Assembly (NCBI GenBank): GCA_963775235.1
Contig: CAVZHY010000007.1
Span: 124,001 to 188,000 of the forward strand
Reading direction: 5' to 3'
Source of the DNA: JBBDMC01 sp963775235
GTDB lineage: Bacteria > Pseudomonadota > Alphaproteobacteria > Rhizobiales > Kaistiaceae
Length of the DNA: 64,000 bases
Numbering within the stretch: position 1 is the first letter of the stretch; every line of letters starts with the position of its first letter. Positions 15,919-24,988 of this stretch are shown here, one piece after another. Below the pieces are notes generated by a model that was given only the letters and a program-made list of their open reading frames with translations, made no database searches and was not told the DNA's origin. Position numbers and translations under genes: made by a program.

Positions 15919-17190
15919 TCAGGACGCCGGCTGCGGCAGCCGATCCTTGACGGCGGCGAGCACCATGTCGGCAAGCTCGACACCGCGGGCGTCCGCGAGG
16001 GGCGTGGCCCGATCCCGCATCCGCTTGGCCATGGCTGCTATCTCCGCAGCGTAGCTGCGCACGTGCTTGAACATCCCCACCGGGTCGGAACGCGGCGTGA
16101 CGAAGACGTTCCATTCTTCTTCAGGATCCCAATCGAGATCGTAGAACTCGTGCTCGCTGCCCGCGTCGGCGATCAGCTTCCAGCGGTCCGTCCTCAGACA
16201 ACGCTGCTCCATCTGACGCCGGAAGGTGATCGTCTCAACGTAGGTGGAGTCTCGCCAGCCGGCTGCGTTGCCGTTGAGAAGCGGCAGCAGGCTGCGCCCA
16301 TGCAGCCCGTCGGGGACACCGAGGTCGGCCATTTCGAGGATCGTCGGCATCAGGTCGAGGAGGCTCACCGGCTGGTCGATGACGGTGCCCGGCTTGATCC
16401 AGCCGGGCCAGCGGATCAAGAGCGGCACGTGGATGGAGTTGTCGTGGCAGACGAACTTGTGCTCGCCGTCCTGCCGGTAGCGGAACGTCTCACCGTGGTC
16501 GGAGAAATAGATGACGACGGTGTTGTCGGCGAGGCCGGTCTCATCCAGCACGTCGAGAATGCGACCGGTATCTTCGGCGAGCGCGCTCACCGCGGCATAG
16601 TAGCCGGCGAAAGGCACCCCCTTGCCGCGGTAGGGCTCGTAGAATCGCTTGGGCGCGGTAAAGGGATCGTGAGGCGGATAATAACCCTGCACAAAGATGA
16701 AGGGCTGGTCGTTGTCCTTGCGCTCTCGGAGGAAATCGATGCAACGGTCGGTCTGCACCGTCGGGCGATATTCGCCTTTGTGGCCGTCCATCCAGTGCGA
16801 CACGCGGGAATTGAAGCTCACGATGTAATCATCGAAGAAGGGCGGCTGCTTCTCGCCCAGATGCCATTTGCCAAAATGGGCGGTGTGATAGCCGTTGCCC
16901 TTGAGCAGGTCGAAAACGGTCTGCTTGACCCGCGACACGGACTGGAATGCATTGTCGACGCCGTAAACATTATCGATGACGCCGTGCTTGTGCGGATAGG
17001 TGCCGGTCCAGACGCTGGCCCGCGCCGGGGTGCAGACCGGCCACGGCGTGAAGGCGCGAGTGAAGCGCGCACCTTCGGCGGCAAGCCGGTCAACGCCCCC
17101 GGTCTCGGTAAAGACGTTGCCGTAGCAGGCGAGCGTGTCGGCCCGCTGCTGATCGGGAAAAAGGATGACGAAGTTTGGCGTATTCGACAC
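15919..17190 (-). CDS. Type I sulfatase, copy A of a tandem pair
   Basis: A 423-residue arylsulfatase-like hydrolase of the alkaline phosphatase superfamily. The formylglycine signature is C53-T-P-A-R in PWPVCTPARASVWTG. Metal ligands are seen in ILFPDQQRAD (D13) and VVIYFSDHGETF, with catalytic HFGKWHLGEK. No signal peptide is evident, so it is probably cytoplasmic, which fits an imported sulfate ester. Activity needs a formylglycine-generating or anSME enzyme, not encoded here. The residue after the first metal-site Phe is Pro (FPDQQ) where copy B has Thr (FTDQQ). It shares its 3' half almost base for base with copy B. Confidence 0.92.
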   Translation of the reverse strand: MSNTPNFVILFPDQQRADTLACYGNVFTETGGVDRLAAEGARFTRAFTPWPVCTPARASVWTGTYPHKHGVIDNVYGVDNAFQSVSRVKQTVFDLLKGNGYHTAHFGKWHLGEKQPPFFDDYIVSFNSRVSHWMDGHKGEYRPTVQTDRCIDFLRERKDNDQPFIFVQGYYPPHDPFTAPKRFYEPYRGKGVPFAGYYAAVSALAEDTGRILDVLDETGLADNTVVIYFSDHGETFRYRQDGEHKFVCHDNSIHVPLLIRWPGWIKPGTVIDQPVSLLDLMPTILEMADLGVPDGLHGRSLLPLLNGNAAGWRDSTYVETITFRRQMEQRCLRTDRWKLIADAGSEHEFYDLDWDPEEEWNVFVTPRSDPVGMFKHVRSYAAEIAAMAKRMRDRATPLADARGVELADMVLAAVKDRLPQPAS

Positions 17191-17207
17191 TGATTGCTCC
17201 TGGCCTG

Positions 17208-17237
17208 TTAAGTGGATGCCGTCACCGGGACCGGTTC
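17208..17237 (-). pseudogene. Duplicated tail of the ABC ATPase gene
   Basis: Reverse strand reads EPVPVTAST-stop, identical in protein to the end of the ATPase encoded at 18546-19625. It marks the edge of the sulfatase duplication unit and has no function of its own. Confidence 0.85.
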
Positions 17238-17256
17238 GGCGGTCAATGCGCCCACG

Positions 17257-18528
17257 TCAGGACGCCGGCTGCGGCAGCCGATCCTTGACGGCGGCGAGCA
17301 CCATGTCGGCAAGCTCGACACCGCGGGCGTCCGCGAGGGGCGTGGCCCGATCCCGCATCCGCTTGGCCATGGCTGCTATCTCCGCAGCGTAGCTGCGCAC
17401 GTGCTTGAACATCCCCACCGGGTCGGAACGCGGCGTGACGAAGACGTTCCATTCTTCTTCAGGATCCCAATCGAGATCGTAGAACTCGTGCTCGCTGCCC
17501 GCGTCGGCGATCAGCTTCCAGCGGTCCGTCCTCAGACAACGCTGCTCCATCTGACGCCGGAAGGTGATCGTCTCAACGTAGGTGGAGTCTCGCCAGCCGG
17601 CTGCGTTGCCGTTGAGAAGCGGCAGCAGGCTGCGCCCATGCAGCCCGTCGGGGACACCGAGGTCGGCCATTTCGAGGATCGTCGGCATCAGGTCGAGGAG
17701 GCTCACCGGCTGGTCGATGACGGTGCCCGGCTTGATCCAGCCGGGCCAGCGGATCAAGAGCGGCACGTGGATGGAGTCGTCGTGGCAGACGAACTTGTGC
17801 TCGCCGTCCTGCCGGTAGCGGAACGTCTCACCGTGGTCGGAGAAATAGATGACGACGGTGTTGTCGGCGAGGCCGGTCTCATCCAGCACGTCGAGAATGC
17901 GACCGGTATCTTCGGCGAGCGCGCTCACCGCGGCATAGTAGCCGGCGAAAGGCACCCCCTTGCCGCGGTAGGGCTCGTAGAATTGCTTGGGCGCGGTGAA
18001 CGGGTTGTGAGGGGGGTAGTAGCCCTGCACGCAGATGAAGGGCTGGTCGTTGTCCTTGCGCTCTCGGAGGAAATCGATGCAGCGGTCGGTCTGCACCGTC
18101 GGTCGATATTCGCCTTCGTGGCCCCCCGTCCAGTGTGGCATGCGGGAATTGAAGCTCACGATGTAATCATCGAAGAAGGGCGGCTGCTTCTCGCCCAGAT
18201 GCCATTTGCCGATATGGGTGGTGTGGTAGCCGCCGGCCTTGAGCACATCGAAAATCGTGCGCGTGATCCGCGACACGCTCTGGAAGGCATTATCGATATC
18301 ATAGACATTATCGATGACGCCGTGCTTGTGCGGATAGGTGCCGGTCCAGACGCTAGCCCGCGCCGGGGTGCAGACCGGCCACGGCGTGAAGGCGTGGGTG
18401 AAGCGCGCACCTTCGGCGGCAATCCTGTCCACGCCTCCGGTCTCGGTAAAGACGTTGCCGTAGCAGGCGAGCGTATCGGCCCGCTGCTGATCGGTGAAAA
18501 TGAGAACGAAGTTTGGCGTATTCGACAC
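17257..18528 (-). CDS. Type I sulfatase, copy B of a tandem pair
   Basis: A 423-residue paralogue of copy A with all catalytic features: first metal ligands in LIFTDQQRAD, C53-T-P-A-R, HIGKWHLGEK and YFSDHGET. Differences from copy A fall almost only in the N-terminal about 180 residues (for example DIDNAFQSVSRITRTIFDV against GVDNAFQSVSRVKQTVFDL). These map to the substrate-proximal half, so the copies may be diverging in specificity. Since copy B keeps the canonical FTDQQ motif and adjoins the ATPase gene, it may be the parental copy (inference). It is preceded by GGAGCAAT. Confidence 0.92.
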   Translation of the reverse strand: MSNTPNFVLIFTDQQRADTLACYGNVFTETGGVDRIAAEGARFTHAFTPWPVCTPARASVWTGTYPHKHGVIDNVYDIDNAFQSVSRITRTIFDVLKAGGYHTTHIGKWHLGEKQPPFFDDYIVSFNSRMPHWTGGHEGEYRPTVQTDRCIDFLRERKDNDQPFICVQGYYPPHNPFTAPKQFYEPYRGKGVPFAGYYAAVSALAEDTGRILDVLDETGLADNTVVIYFSDHGETFRYRQDGEHKFVCHDDSIHVPLLIRWPGWIKPGTVIDQPVSLLDLMPTILEMADLGVPDGLHGRSLLPLLNGNAAGWRDSTYVETITFRRQMEQRCLRTDRWKLIADAGSEHEFYDLDWDPEEEWNVFVTPRSDPVGMFKHVRSYAAEIAAMAKRMRDRATPLADARGVELADMVLAAVKDRLPQPAS

Positions 18529-18545
18529 CGATTGCTCCTGGTCTG

Positions 18546-19625
18546 CTAAGTGGATGCCGTCACCGGGACCGGTTCCCCGGGAAGATCGCGGATGGATGGC
18601 CCGTGCGGCCTGTCATCCTCACCGGTGGCCGCCTCGACGAGATGACAGGCGACGTCGCGGCTTTCTGCCACGCGGCGGAGCGCCGGCACATCCGTGCGGC
18701 ACCGCGCTTCAGCGAAGGGACACCGCGGGTGGAAGTGACACCCCGACGGCGGGTGAATCGGATTGGGTACCTCGCCCTTCGGGACGAACCGCCGACCGGT
18801 TCCGGTACCCGCGACGGAGGATAGCAGCACCTGGGAGTAAGGATGCAGCGGCTGTCGGTAGAGGCCGTCACGATCGGCCAGTTCCACGATACGCCCGAGA
18901 TACATGACCGCGACACGGGTCGAGATGTGGTGGACGACGCTGAGATCGTGGGAGATGAACAGGTACGTCAGCCCCAGTTCCTCCTGAAGGTCCTGAAGGA
19001 GGTTGATGACCTGGGCCTGAATGGAAACGTCGAGCGCCGACACGGGCTCATCACAGACGATGAACCGCGGGTTGAGCGCCAGGGCGCGGGCGATGCCGAG
19101 GCGCTGTCGCTGCCCACCCGAAAATTCATGCGGGTAGCGCGCCGCAAAGGCCGTCGGCAGGCCGACCTTTTCCAGAAGTTCGGCAACCCGTTGCCGACGC
19201 GACGCCCTGGTGCCGACCCCGTGCGCCAGCAGCGGTTCGCCAACCAGTTGACCCACGCTCTTACGCGGGTCGAGCGAGCCGTACGGGTCCTGAAAGACGA
19301 TCTGCATATCCCGGCGCGCGCCACGCATCTCTTCACCGGAAAGCCCGGTCAGTTCGCGTCCGTCGAAGACGATCGAGCCGGCTGTCGGTTCAATCAGCCG
19401 CAGCACCACGCGCGCGGTTGTCGATTTTCCGCAGCCGCTCTCCCCCACGAGACTCAACGTCTCGCCCGCCGCCACGTCGAAATTGATCCCGTCGACGGCG
19501 TGCACGGATTCGCGGCGGCCGAAGCCGAGGAAGCGCCGCCTGACGGGAAAGACCTTGGTCAATCCGCGCACCGAGACCAATGGCGCGGCAAACGGCGTGG
19601 TGCGGGGGTCGCTGCCGCCGTTCAA
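18546..19625 (-). CDS. Peptide/opine-type ABC transporter ATPase (OppF/DppF-like)
   Basis: 359 residues with Walker A GESGCGKSTT, Q-loop QIVFQDPYGSLDPR, signature FSGGQRQRLGIARAL, Walker B FIVCDEP and H-loop FISHDLSVVHH. The C-terminal oligopeptide-transporter extension with HFHPRCPFAEARCRTD (Cys cluster) is present, as in DppF/OppF. Its ATG overlaps the stop of the companion ATPase (ATGA). It drives import by the two permeases at 24.1-25.9 kb. Confidence 0.94.
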   Translation of the reverse strand: MNGGSDPRTTPFAAPLVSVRGLTKVFPVRRRFLGFGRRESVHAVDGINFDVAAGETLSLVGESGCGKSTTARVVLRLIEPTAGSIVFDGRELTGLSGEEMRGARRDMQIVFQDPYGSLDPRKSVGQLVGEPLLAHGVGTRASRRQRVAELLEKVGLPTAFAARYPHEFSGGQRQRLGIARALALNPRFIVCDEPVSALDVSIQAQVINLLQDLQEELGLTYLFISHDLSVVHHISTRVAVMYLGRIVELADRDGLYRQPLHPYSQVLLSSVAGTGTGRRFVPKGEVPNPIHPPSGCHFHPRCPFAEARCRTDVPALRRVAESRDVACHLVEAATGEDDRPHGPSIRDLPGEPVPVTAST

Positions 19626-20629
19626 GACACACCGACGAACTGATAGTCAGTGTGCCGGATACAGGCTGCCGTTTGTCCGGGCGCAACCGCTACGGACGGC
19701 GGGATCGCCGTCTCACAGGCCGGGCGCGCATAGGCACAGCGCGGGGCAAAACGGCATCCCTTGGGCCATGCCCCGGGTCGAGGGACCGACCCCTTGATCA
19801 CCGGCAGGCGACGCTGGGTCCCATCAAGACCCGGACGGCTTTTCAGCAATCCCTCGGTATAGGGATGCGCCGGCGCCGAAAAGATACGGTCCGCGGGCGC
19901 GGTCTCCACCACCCTGCCGGCGTACATGACCACGACCCGGTCGGCGAACTCGGAAATGATTCCGAGATCATGGGTGATAAAGACGACTCCCGTGCCTCGC
20001 CTGGCCTGCAGCGTCTTCAGCAGGTCAAGGATCTGGGCCTGCACGGTGACGTCGAGCGCGGTGGTCGGCTCGTCGGCGAGCAGCAAGCGCGGATTGCAAC
20101 TGAGCGCCATGGCGATCATGACACGCTGGCGCATACCACCGGACATTTCATGCGGGTATTGATCGATGCGCCGCTCGGGGGAAGGAATGCCAACCTGCTG
20201 GAGCATCTCGAGGGCGCGCTGGCGAGCCTTACTCGCGTCCAGGCCCTGGTGGATTCGCACGATCTGGCCAATCTGCTGGCCGACCGTAAAGACCGGGTTG
20301 AGCGACGACATCGGCTCCTGAAAAATCATAGCGATGTCCCGGCCCCTGGTGCGAAGCATCTGGGCCCGGGTCTTCGTCATAAGGTCCTCCCCGGCAAAGC
20401 GGATGCTGCCGGAGAGGATATGTCCTGGCGGACTCGGGATAAGCCTGAGGATCGCCAGGGCCGTCACGCTCTTGCCGGAACCCGACTCCCCGACGATGCC
20501 GACTACCTCGCCTTCGGCAAGGTCGAACCCGACCTGGTCGACGACGACCGAGGCGCTCGCGCCGCTGCCGAAGGCGACCGTGAGGTCGCGAACCTCAAGC
20601 AGGGGAGCGGTGGAAGCGGGCATCAGCAC
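19622..20629 (-). CDS. Peptide/opine-type ABC transporter ATPase (OppD/DppD-like)
   Basis: 335 residues. Walker A GESGSGKSVT, Q-loop AMIFQEPMSSLNP, signature MSGGMRQRVMIAMAL, Walker B LLLADEPTTALD and H-loop FITHDLGIIS. The C-terminal domain carries CRFAPRCAYARPACET, the Cys-rich element of OppD/DppD proteins. It is translationally coupled to the next ATPase and lies 28 bases after the substrate-binding protein gene. Confidence 0.94.
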   Translation of the reverse strand: MLMPASTAPLLEVRDLTVAFGSGASASVVVDQVGFDLAEGEVVGIVGESGSGKSVTALAILRLIPSPPGHILSGSIRFAGEDLMTKTRAQMLRTRGRDIAMIFQEPMSSLNPVFTVGQQIGQIVRIHQGLDASKARQRALEMLQQVGIPSPERRIDQYPHEMSGGMRQRVMIAMALSCNPRLLLADEPTTALDVTVQAQILDLLKTLQARRGTGVVFITHDLGIISEFADRVVVMYAGRVVETAPADRIFSAPAHPYTEGLLKSRPGLDGTQRRLPVIKGSVPRPGAWPKGCRFAPRCAYARPACETAIPPSVAVAPGQTAACIRHTDYQFVGVS

Positions 20630-20657
20630 ACTCGCCCCTGCCTGACGCGCGCGGGGC

Positions 20658-22289
20658 TCAGGCCGAGCGCCAGATATTCCATGCCCGCGGGATGCGGAAC
20701 GGCGTGAACCCTTGAACGTCGCTGCGAACGGCCTGCTCGATGCCGTCGTCGCCGTAGCGCAGCCAGTAGACCTGGTCGTAGAGGCGGCTCTGGAAATCGG
20801 CGGCGGCCTTGACGCGGTCTTCCAACTTCGGCGACGTGCTCAGTTTGGTGGCCAGATCCTCGAGCTGCTGGTCAGGATGGTTCTGCCAAGCGTCGCCGCC
20901 GGTCCAGAAACTCACTATCCCGTACGGCCCCAGCCACGGCGCCAGACCCCACCCGTTCATGAAGATGTTCCAGGCTTTCGGGTCCTTACGGCGAGCCTGA
21001 CCGGTCGGGAAGTCAGGTGCATCGATCCGGACCTTGAAACCGATATCGGCGAGCTGCTGGTTCAGCACCACGGCCGACTGCTTGTTTTCGTCCGACTGGG
21101 AGTTCGCCAGAATGACCAGTTCTTCGCCGCCGTAGCCCGACTTCTTGAGCAGCTCGCGGGCCTTGTCGACATTGGCCTGATTGTAGAGGTCGCGCCCGAC
21201 ATCGCCGGCCCAGTATTGGCTCTCGGGATAGTTGAGGCCATAGTCGAGCCGGTAGACGCCGTCGGTGGCAATCGCCATGATCTCCTCGGCATTGATGCCG
21301 ATCTGGATGGCGCGGCGAACATCGAGATTGTCCGTCGGCGACTTGGCGCAGTTGACGACGGAGCCCAGCATGCTCCACGGCAGCAGCTTGGCGACGCGAA
21401 CAACGTCGCTGTTGGCGAGGCGTACCGCCGCCTGATGGGGAATATCCTCGCTGATGTGGATCTCGCCGGTCTCCAGCGCGGAGACCCGCGCGCCCGCCTC
21501 CGGGATCACGCGGAACGTCACCGTGTCAAAGTGGGCGACCTTTTTTCCGGTCAGGCCGTCGGTGCCGTCAAACTTCGGGTTCGGCACGTAGTCGGCGAAG
21601 CGCTTCAGCGTGACGTGGGAATCCTGAACCCACTCGACAAACTGGTAGGGACCGGTGCCGATCTTGCTTGTCTCTCCTTTGCCTTTATCCTTGTCCTCGG
21701 CGGGGATGACCACCAGCGGGGCGCGGGGCGAACTGATCTGCTCGATGAAGCTCGGGAGCCGCTCCGACAGCTTGACCGTCACGGTCGACGGGTCCGTCGC
21801 CTCGGCCGACGTCATCTTCTGCAGCGACACGCGATCGGTGCCGATACGGGCGTAACGCTCGATCGACGCCTTCACGTCATCGGCGGTCATCGCCTTGCCG
21901 TTGTGAAAGCGAACGTCCGGACGCAGCTTGAACGTATAGGTCAGGCCGTCGTCGCTCTCCGTCCAGCTGTCGGCGATGTCCGGCTTGGGATTGATGTGCT
22001 CGTCGCGCGAGACCAGCATCTCGTAGATTTGCAGGTTGATGTTGCGTGACGACTGAGCGGTGCTAACCATTGCATCGAGAAAGTCAGGTGAGCTTGCCTG
22101 GCCGATGACCAGGTCGCCACCGTCCACCGGCTGGGCGAAGGCTGCGCCCCTCATGCCGATGAGGGCGGCGGTACCCATGAGCATCGTGCGCCGCGACATC
22201 GCAAAGCCGCCGCCAGATGACGACGAAGCGAGCCCCGCAGCATGCTCCCGCGCCTGCTTTTCGGTCGAACCTATTCTTCCCACGCTCAT
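20658..22289 (-). CDS. ABC transporter substrate-binding protein, family 5, Tat-exported
   Basis: A periplasmic solute-binding protein of 543 residues. I start at the ATG at 22289 because GGAGGGACAGGGAA lies immediately upstream. An about 30-residue N-region precedes a twin-arginine signal (MSRRTMLMGTAALIGMRG, AAFAQP). The family 5 fold is shown by YEMLVSRDEHINPKPDIADS, YTFKLRPDVRFHNGKAMTAD and IGTGPYQFVEWVQDSH. Relatives bind peptides, opines, glycosides or nickel. The surrounding sulfatases suggest a sulfated ligand, which is inference. A gene remnant with the same C-terminal sequence lies at 23885-24058. Confidence 0.92.
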   Translation of the reverse strand: MSVGRIGSTEKQAREHAAGLASSSSGGGFAMSRRTMLMGTAALIGMRGAAFAQPVDGGDLVIGQASSPDFLDAMVSTAQSSRNINLQIYEMLVSRDEHINPKPDIADSWTESDDGLTYTFKLRPDVRFHNGKAMTADDVKASIERYARIGTDRVSLQKMTSAEATDPSTVTVKLSERLPSFIEQISSPRAPLVVIPAEDKDKGKGETSKIGTGPYQFVEWVQDSHVTLKRFADYVPNPKFDGTDGLTGKKVAHFDTVTFRVIPEAGARVSALETGEIHISEDIPHQAAVRLANSDVVRVAKLLPWSMLGSVVNCAKSPTDNLDVRRAIQIGINAEEIMAIATDGVYRLDYGLNYPESQYWAGDVGRDLYNQANVDKARELLKKSGYGGEELVILANSQSDENKQSAVVLNQQLADIGFKVRIDAPDFPTGQARRKDPKAWNIFMNGWGLAPWLGPYGIVSFWTGGDAWQNHPDQQLEDLATKLSTSPKLEDRVKAAADFQSRLYDQVYWLRYGDDGIEQAVRSDVQGFTPFRIPRAWNIWRSA

Positions 22290-22357
22290 TTCCCTGTCCC
22301 TCCAATTTGCCACGCGGTCTGATCAAATTCAGTTGAGTGACACGCCGTGGCGGTTCC

Positions 22358-23839
22358 TCACGCCGCAAGCCAGCTGTCTTCGGCAGTGATCGTGATGGTG
22401 TGTGTTGTGGGTGGATTGGTCGCCCTTTCCCAAGTCGTGAGTATTTCTTTTTCTTGCCTTTTGAGGTCGGCCACCCGCTCGATCTCAACCGGGTCCCAGC
22501 CCTTCAGGGCCTTGCGAACGAGCCCGGCCACGACATCCGCGTAGGCCGGATCTCCAGCCAGGTCATGCTGTTCGTCGGGATCGGCCTCGAGATCGAACAG
22601 TGTCGGCTGCATGCCGTGATAGTAGACGAGCTTGAGATTCCCCGACCGGATCATCCGGTTTTGGCAATTCCGGCCTCCTGCCCACCCGGGCACTCCATCG
22701 CTGACGTATTCGCTGAAGGTCTCGTTGATCCACGGTGCCCCGGCATTGCGCGCAACCGGGAGCAGGCTGTGGCCCTGGCATCGCGGCAATGATGGCGCGC
22801 CTGCCGCCTCGACCAGCGTCGACGTAACGTCGATCAGGTTGACAACCTGCGCTCGCCGCTCGCCCGCCGGAATGACTCCGGGCCACGACATGATGAGCGG
22901 TACCTTGGCCGACTCCTCGAACATCGTGTATTTCCACCACAGGCCGCGTTCGCCGACGTGCTCACCGTGGTCGGAGCAATAGATGACGAGCGTGTTCTCC
23001 AACAGACCGCGCCGGCGCAGCGCATCGAGCACCTGGCCAAAAAGGGCGTCGGCCCGACGCACAAGACCGTAATAAGCGGTGCGTGCTCGCTGCACGTCCC
23101 TCGGATCGGGATTCTCGATCCCGCTCCTCTCAATCCACCACCGGATCCAGGGATGCTCGTCGTTCGCCCTGCCAAGCCTCGGCGGCGGCACACGTCCCTC
23201 GAACACGCGATAGTCCTCCTCGCGCGCGACGAACGGACAATGGGGCAGTGACGTGCCGTAGGTCAGACTGAACGGTTTACCGGACCGCCCGTATCCTTCG
23301 TCCGCCAGCTGGTCGACCGCGGTAAGCGCCAAGGCGCAATTCGATTCGTCAACGAGCTGATAGCCACACTGGCCGGGACCTGATTGTACGATGCTCACCA
23401 AGCCGGGGGCCTGAGCGCCGGCAAGGATACCGAGATCCTGCCGTCTGCCGCCGAACCAATGCGGGCCGGCTTCGCCACCATAGCGCACCGCATAGCCATG
23501 GAGCTGGTCCGGCCCGACCGAGTGCATTCGACCGACGTGGACATTGTAGTATCCGGCGGCGCCGAGTGCATGGATCCACGTCAGATTGTCCGAAGGCAGT
23601 ATGTCCTTCAGCATCCAGCACTGCTGATCGTATGGCATGCGGCCGGTCAGCATGGCCATGCGGCTTGGTGTGCAGACTGGCGAGGGACAATAGGCGCTGT
23701 CGAACACCACGCCGCTTGCCGCGAGACGGTCGAGATTGGGGGTCTCGGCGATGCCGTCTCCATAGCAGCCAGTGACCCCGGCGGCATGTTGGTCCGACAT
23801 AAGCAGGACGATATTCGGCCGATCTCTATCTTCGCTCAT
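22358..23839 (-). CDS. Type I sulfatase, choline-sulfatase-like
   Basis: A 493-residue sulfatase unrelated at fine level to the tandem pair. It starts MSEDRDRPNIVLLMSDQHA (D16 metal ligand) and has the formylglycine site C56-T-P-S-R in PSPVCTPSRMAMLTGR. VHVGRMHSVG and LVIYCSDHGEHVGERGLWWK give the remaining active-site residues. The layout resembles BetC-type choline sulfatases, but the BetC C-terminal extension cannot be judged by eye. No signal peptide is visible, so it should act on imported sulfate esters. It sits between the SBP gene and the SBP remnant in the minus-strand operon. Confidence 0.9.
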   Translation of the reverse strand: MSEDRDRPNIVLLMSDQHAAGVTGCYGDGIAETPNLDRLAASGVVFDSAYCPSPVCTPSRMAMLTGRMPYDQQCWMLKDILPSDNLTWIHALGAAGYYNVHVGRMHSVGPDQLHGYAVRYGGEAGPHWFGGRRQDLGILAGAQAPGLVSIVQSGPGQCGYQLVDESNCALALTAVDQLADEGYGRSGKPFSLTYGTSLPHCPFVAREEDYRVFEGRVPPPRLGRANDEHPWIRWWIERSGIENPDPRDVQRARTAYYGLVRRADALFGQVLDALRRRGLLENTLVIYCSDHGEHVGERGLWWKYTMFEESAKVPLIMSWPGVIPAGERRAQVVNLIDVTSTLVEAAGAPSLPRCQGHSLLPVARNAGAPWINETFSEYVSDGVPGWAGGRNCQNRMIRSGNLKLVYYHGMQPTLFDLEADPDEQHDLAGDPAYADVVAGLVRKALKGWDPVEIERVADLKRQEKEILTTWERATNPPTTHTITITAEDSWLAA

Positions 23840-23884
23840 TAGTCTGCCCCATGCCTGGCTACACGCACCCTCGACGCCGCACGC

Positions 23885-24058
23885 CTATGACAAATGTCCC
23901 CGCCGGATGCGGGCGGGCTCACGCCAGATGTTCCTGCCACACGGGATGCGGAACGGCGTGAACCCCTGAAAGTCGCTTCGCGGCCGGCCAACGCCTTGGA
24001 ATCGGCGGTGGCGGCATGCCGCAGCCGCATCGATCGAAAGCATCCGTGCCAGTTTCAT
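23885..24058 (-). pseudogene. Collapsed substrate-binding protein gene (start joined to tail)
   Basis: A strong site (AAGGAGAGGG) precedes ATG, and the 57-codon frame reads MKLARMLSIDAAAA and, after a short bridge, SDFQGFTPFRIPCGRNIWR. The latter is the C-terminus of the intact SBP at 20658 (SDVQGFTPFRIPRAWNIWR). About 480 internal codons are missing. It is in the expected SBP position directly after the permease genes in transcription order, so it marks an older SBP gene lost by deletion, or a partial duplication. Confidence 0.75.
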
Positions 24059-24097
24059 TTTCCCTCTCCTTCCGTTGCTTGGCGACTGTTGAGCCTC

Positions 24098-24988
24098 TCA
24101 CGACAATACTTTCAGGCGCGGATCCAAAACATCCCGCAGCCCGTCCCCCACGAGATTGAGCCCCAACACGGTCATTGAGATCGCGATGCCAGGGAACAGA
24201 CAGATCCACGGGGCCTCGACAAGAACATCACGGCCTTCCGCGATGATGCTTCCCCATGTGGGGGTCGGCGGCGGAGCTCCCATGCCCAGGAAGCTCAACG
24301 TCGCCTCGGCCAGCACGGCGTAGGCAAAAATGAACGTGAGTTGCACGAGCAACGGAGCGAGCGAGTTCGGTAAGACATGCGAGGCCAATATCCTCCAGTC
24401 CCTCGCACCGGCCGCGCGCGCCGCTTCGACATATTCGCTTTCGCGTATCACCAGGACCGAGGCGCGCAGGACACGCGCCGTGCGCGGCACGTACGTGATG
24501 GTGAGCGCGATGATCACATTGATCAGGGAAGCGCCGAGCACCGCGCTGATGGCGATCGCGAGCAGGATGGCCGGAAATGCCATCAGCCCGTCCATGACCC
24601 GCATCAGAATATTGTCAAGGCGGCGATAATATGCGGCCAGGCACCCGATCAGGATTCCGAACACCGCGTTGAGCAGCACGACTCCGAACCCGATCCACAG
24701 TGAAATACGGCCGCCGTAGAGCACGCGCGAAAAGACGTCGCGACCATAGGCGTCGGTGCCAAAGAGACCGCCCGGCCCCGGAGCGACGAAGCGCTCGCGG
24801 AAATTCATGGCATCGGGGGCGTGGGTCGCCAGCAGGCCCGCCGCGACTGCCCCAACCACGACGATGAGGAGCAGAGTGAAACCGACGACGAAGGAGTAGT
24901 GCGAAAAAAGCCGCCGCACTCGCGCGACCAGTAACCTCTCGCGCCGTGCCGAGAAGCCCTCGAGCGCGACGTCAACGGTCGTGGCCAT
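24098..24988 (-). CDS. Peptide/opine-type ABC transporter permease (DppC-like)
   Basis: 296 residues with an N-terminal cytoplasmic segment, a first TM (SFVVGFTLLLIVVVGAVAAG), the OppC_N-type loop LFGTDAYGRDVFSRVLYGGR and five more TM segments. The EAA coupling loop is EYVEAARAAGARDWRILASH. It overlaps the upstream permease gene by 17 bases. Confidence 0.94.
   Translation of the reverse strand: MATTVDVALEGFSARRERLLVARVRRLFSHYSFVVGFTLLLIVVVGAVAAGLLATHAPDAMNFRERFVAPGPGGLFGTDAYGRDVFSRVLYGGRISLWIGFGVVLLNAVFGILIGCLAAYYRRLDNILMRVMDGLMAFPAILLAIAISAVLGASLINVIIALTITYVPRTARVLRASVLVIRESEYVEAARAAGARDWRILASHVLPNSLAPLLVQLTFIFAYAVLAEATLSFLGMGAPPPTPTWGSIIAEGRDVLVEAPWICLFPGIAISMTVLGLNLVGDGLRDVLDPRLKVLS

Larger units (their letters stand above)
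15916..18575. repeat. 1.32-kb tandem duplication carrying the two sulfatase genes
   Basis: Copies at about 15916-17237 and 17254-18575 (offset 1338 bp, 16-bp junction). The gene 3' halves (up to about 16635 and 17973) appear to differ at one base, while the 5' parts differ at many. Each copy also carries the last 30 bases of the upstream ABC ATPase gene, which fixes the right-hand breakpoint inside that gene. Confidence 0.93.

Noticed and set aside
15868..17193. 441-codon open frame on the plus strand opposite sulfatase A (and a similar one at 17212-18549)
   Set aside because: It is a shadow of the high-GC sulfatase genes; the translation is Val/Asp/Arg-rich without motifs, and the minus-strand frames carry complete sulfatase active sites.
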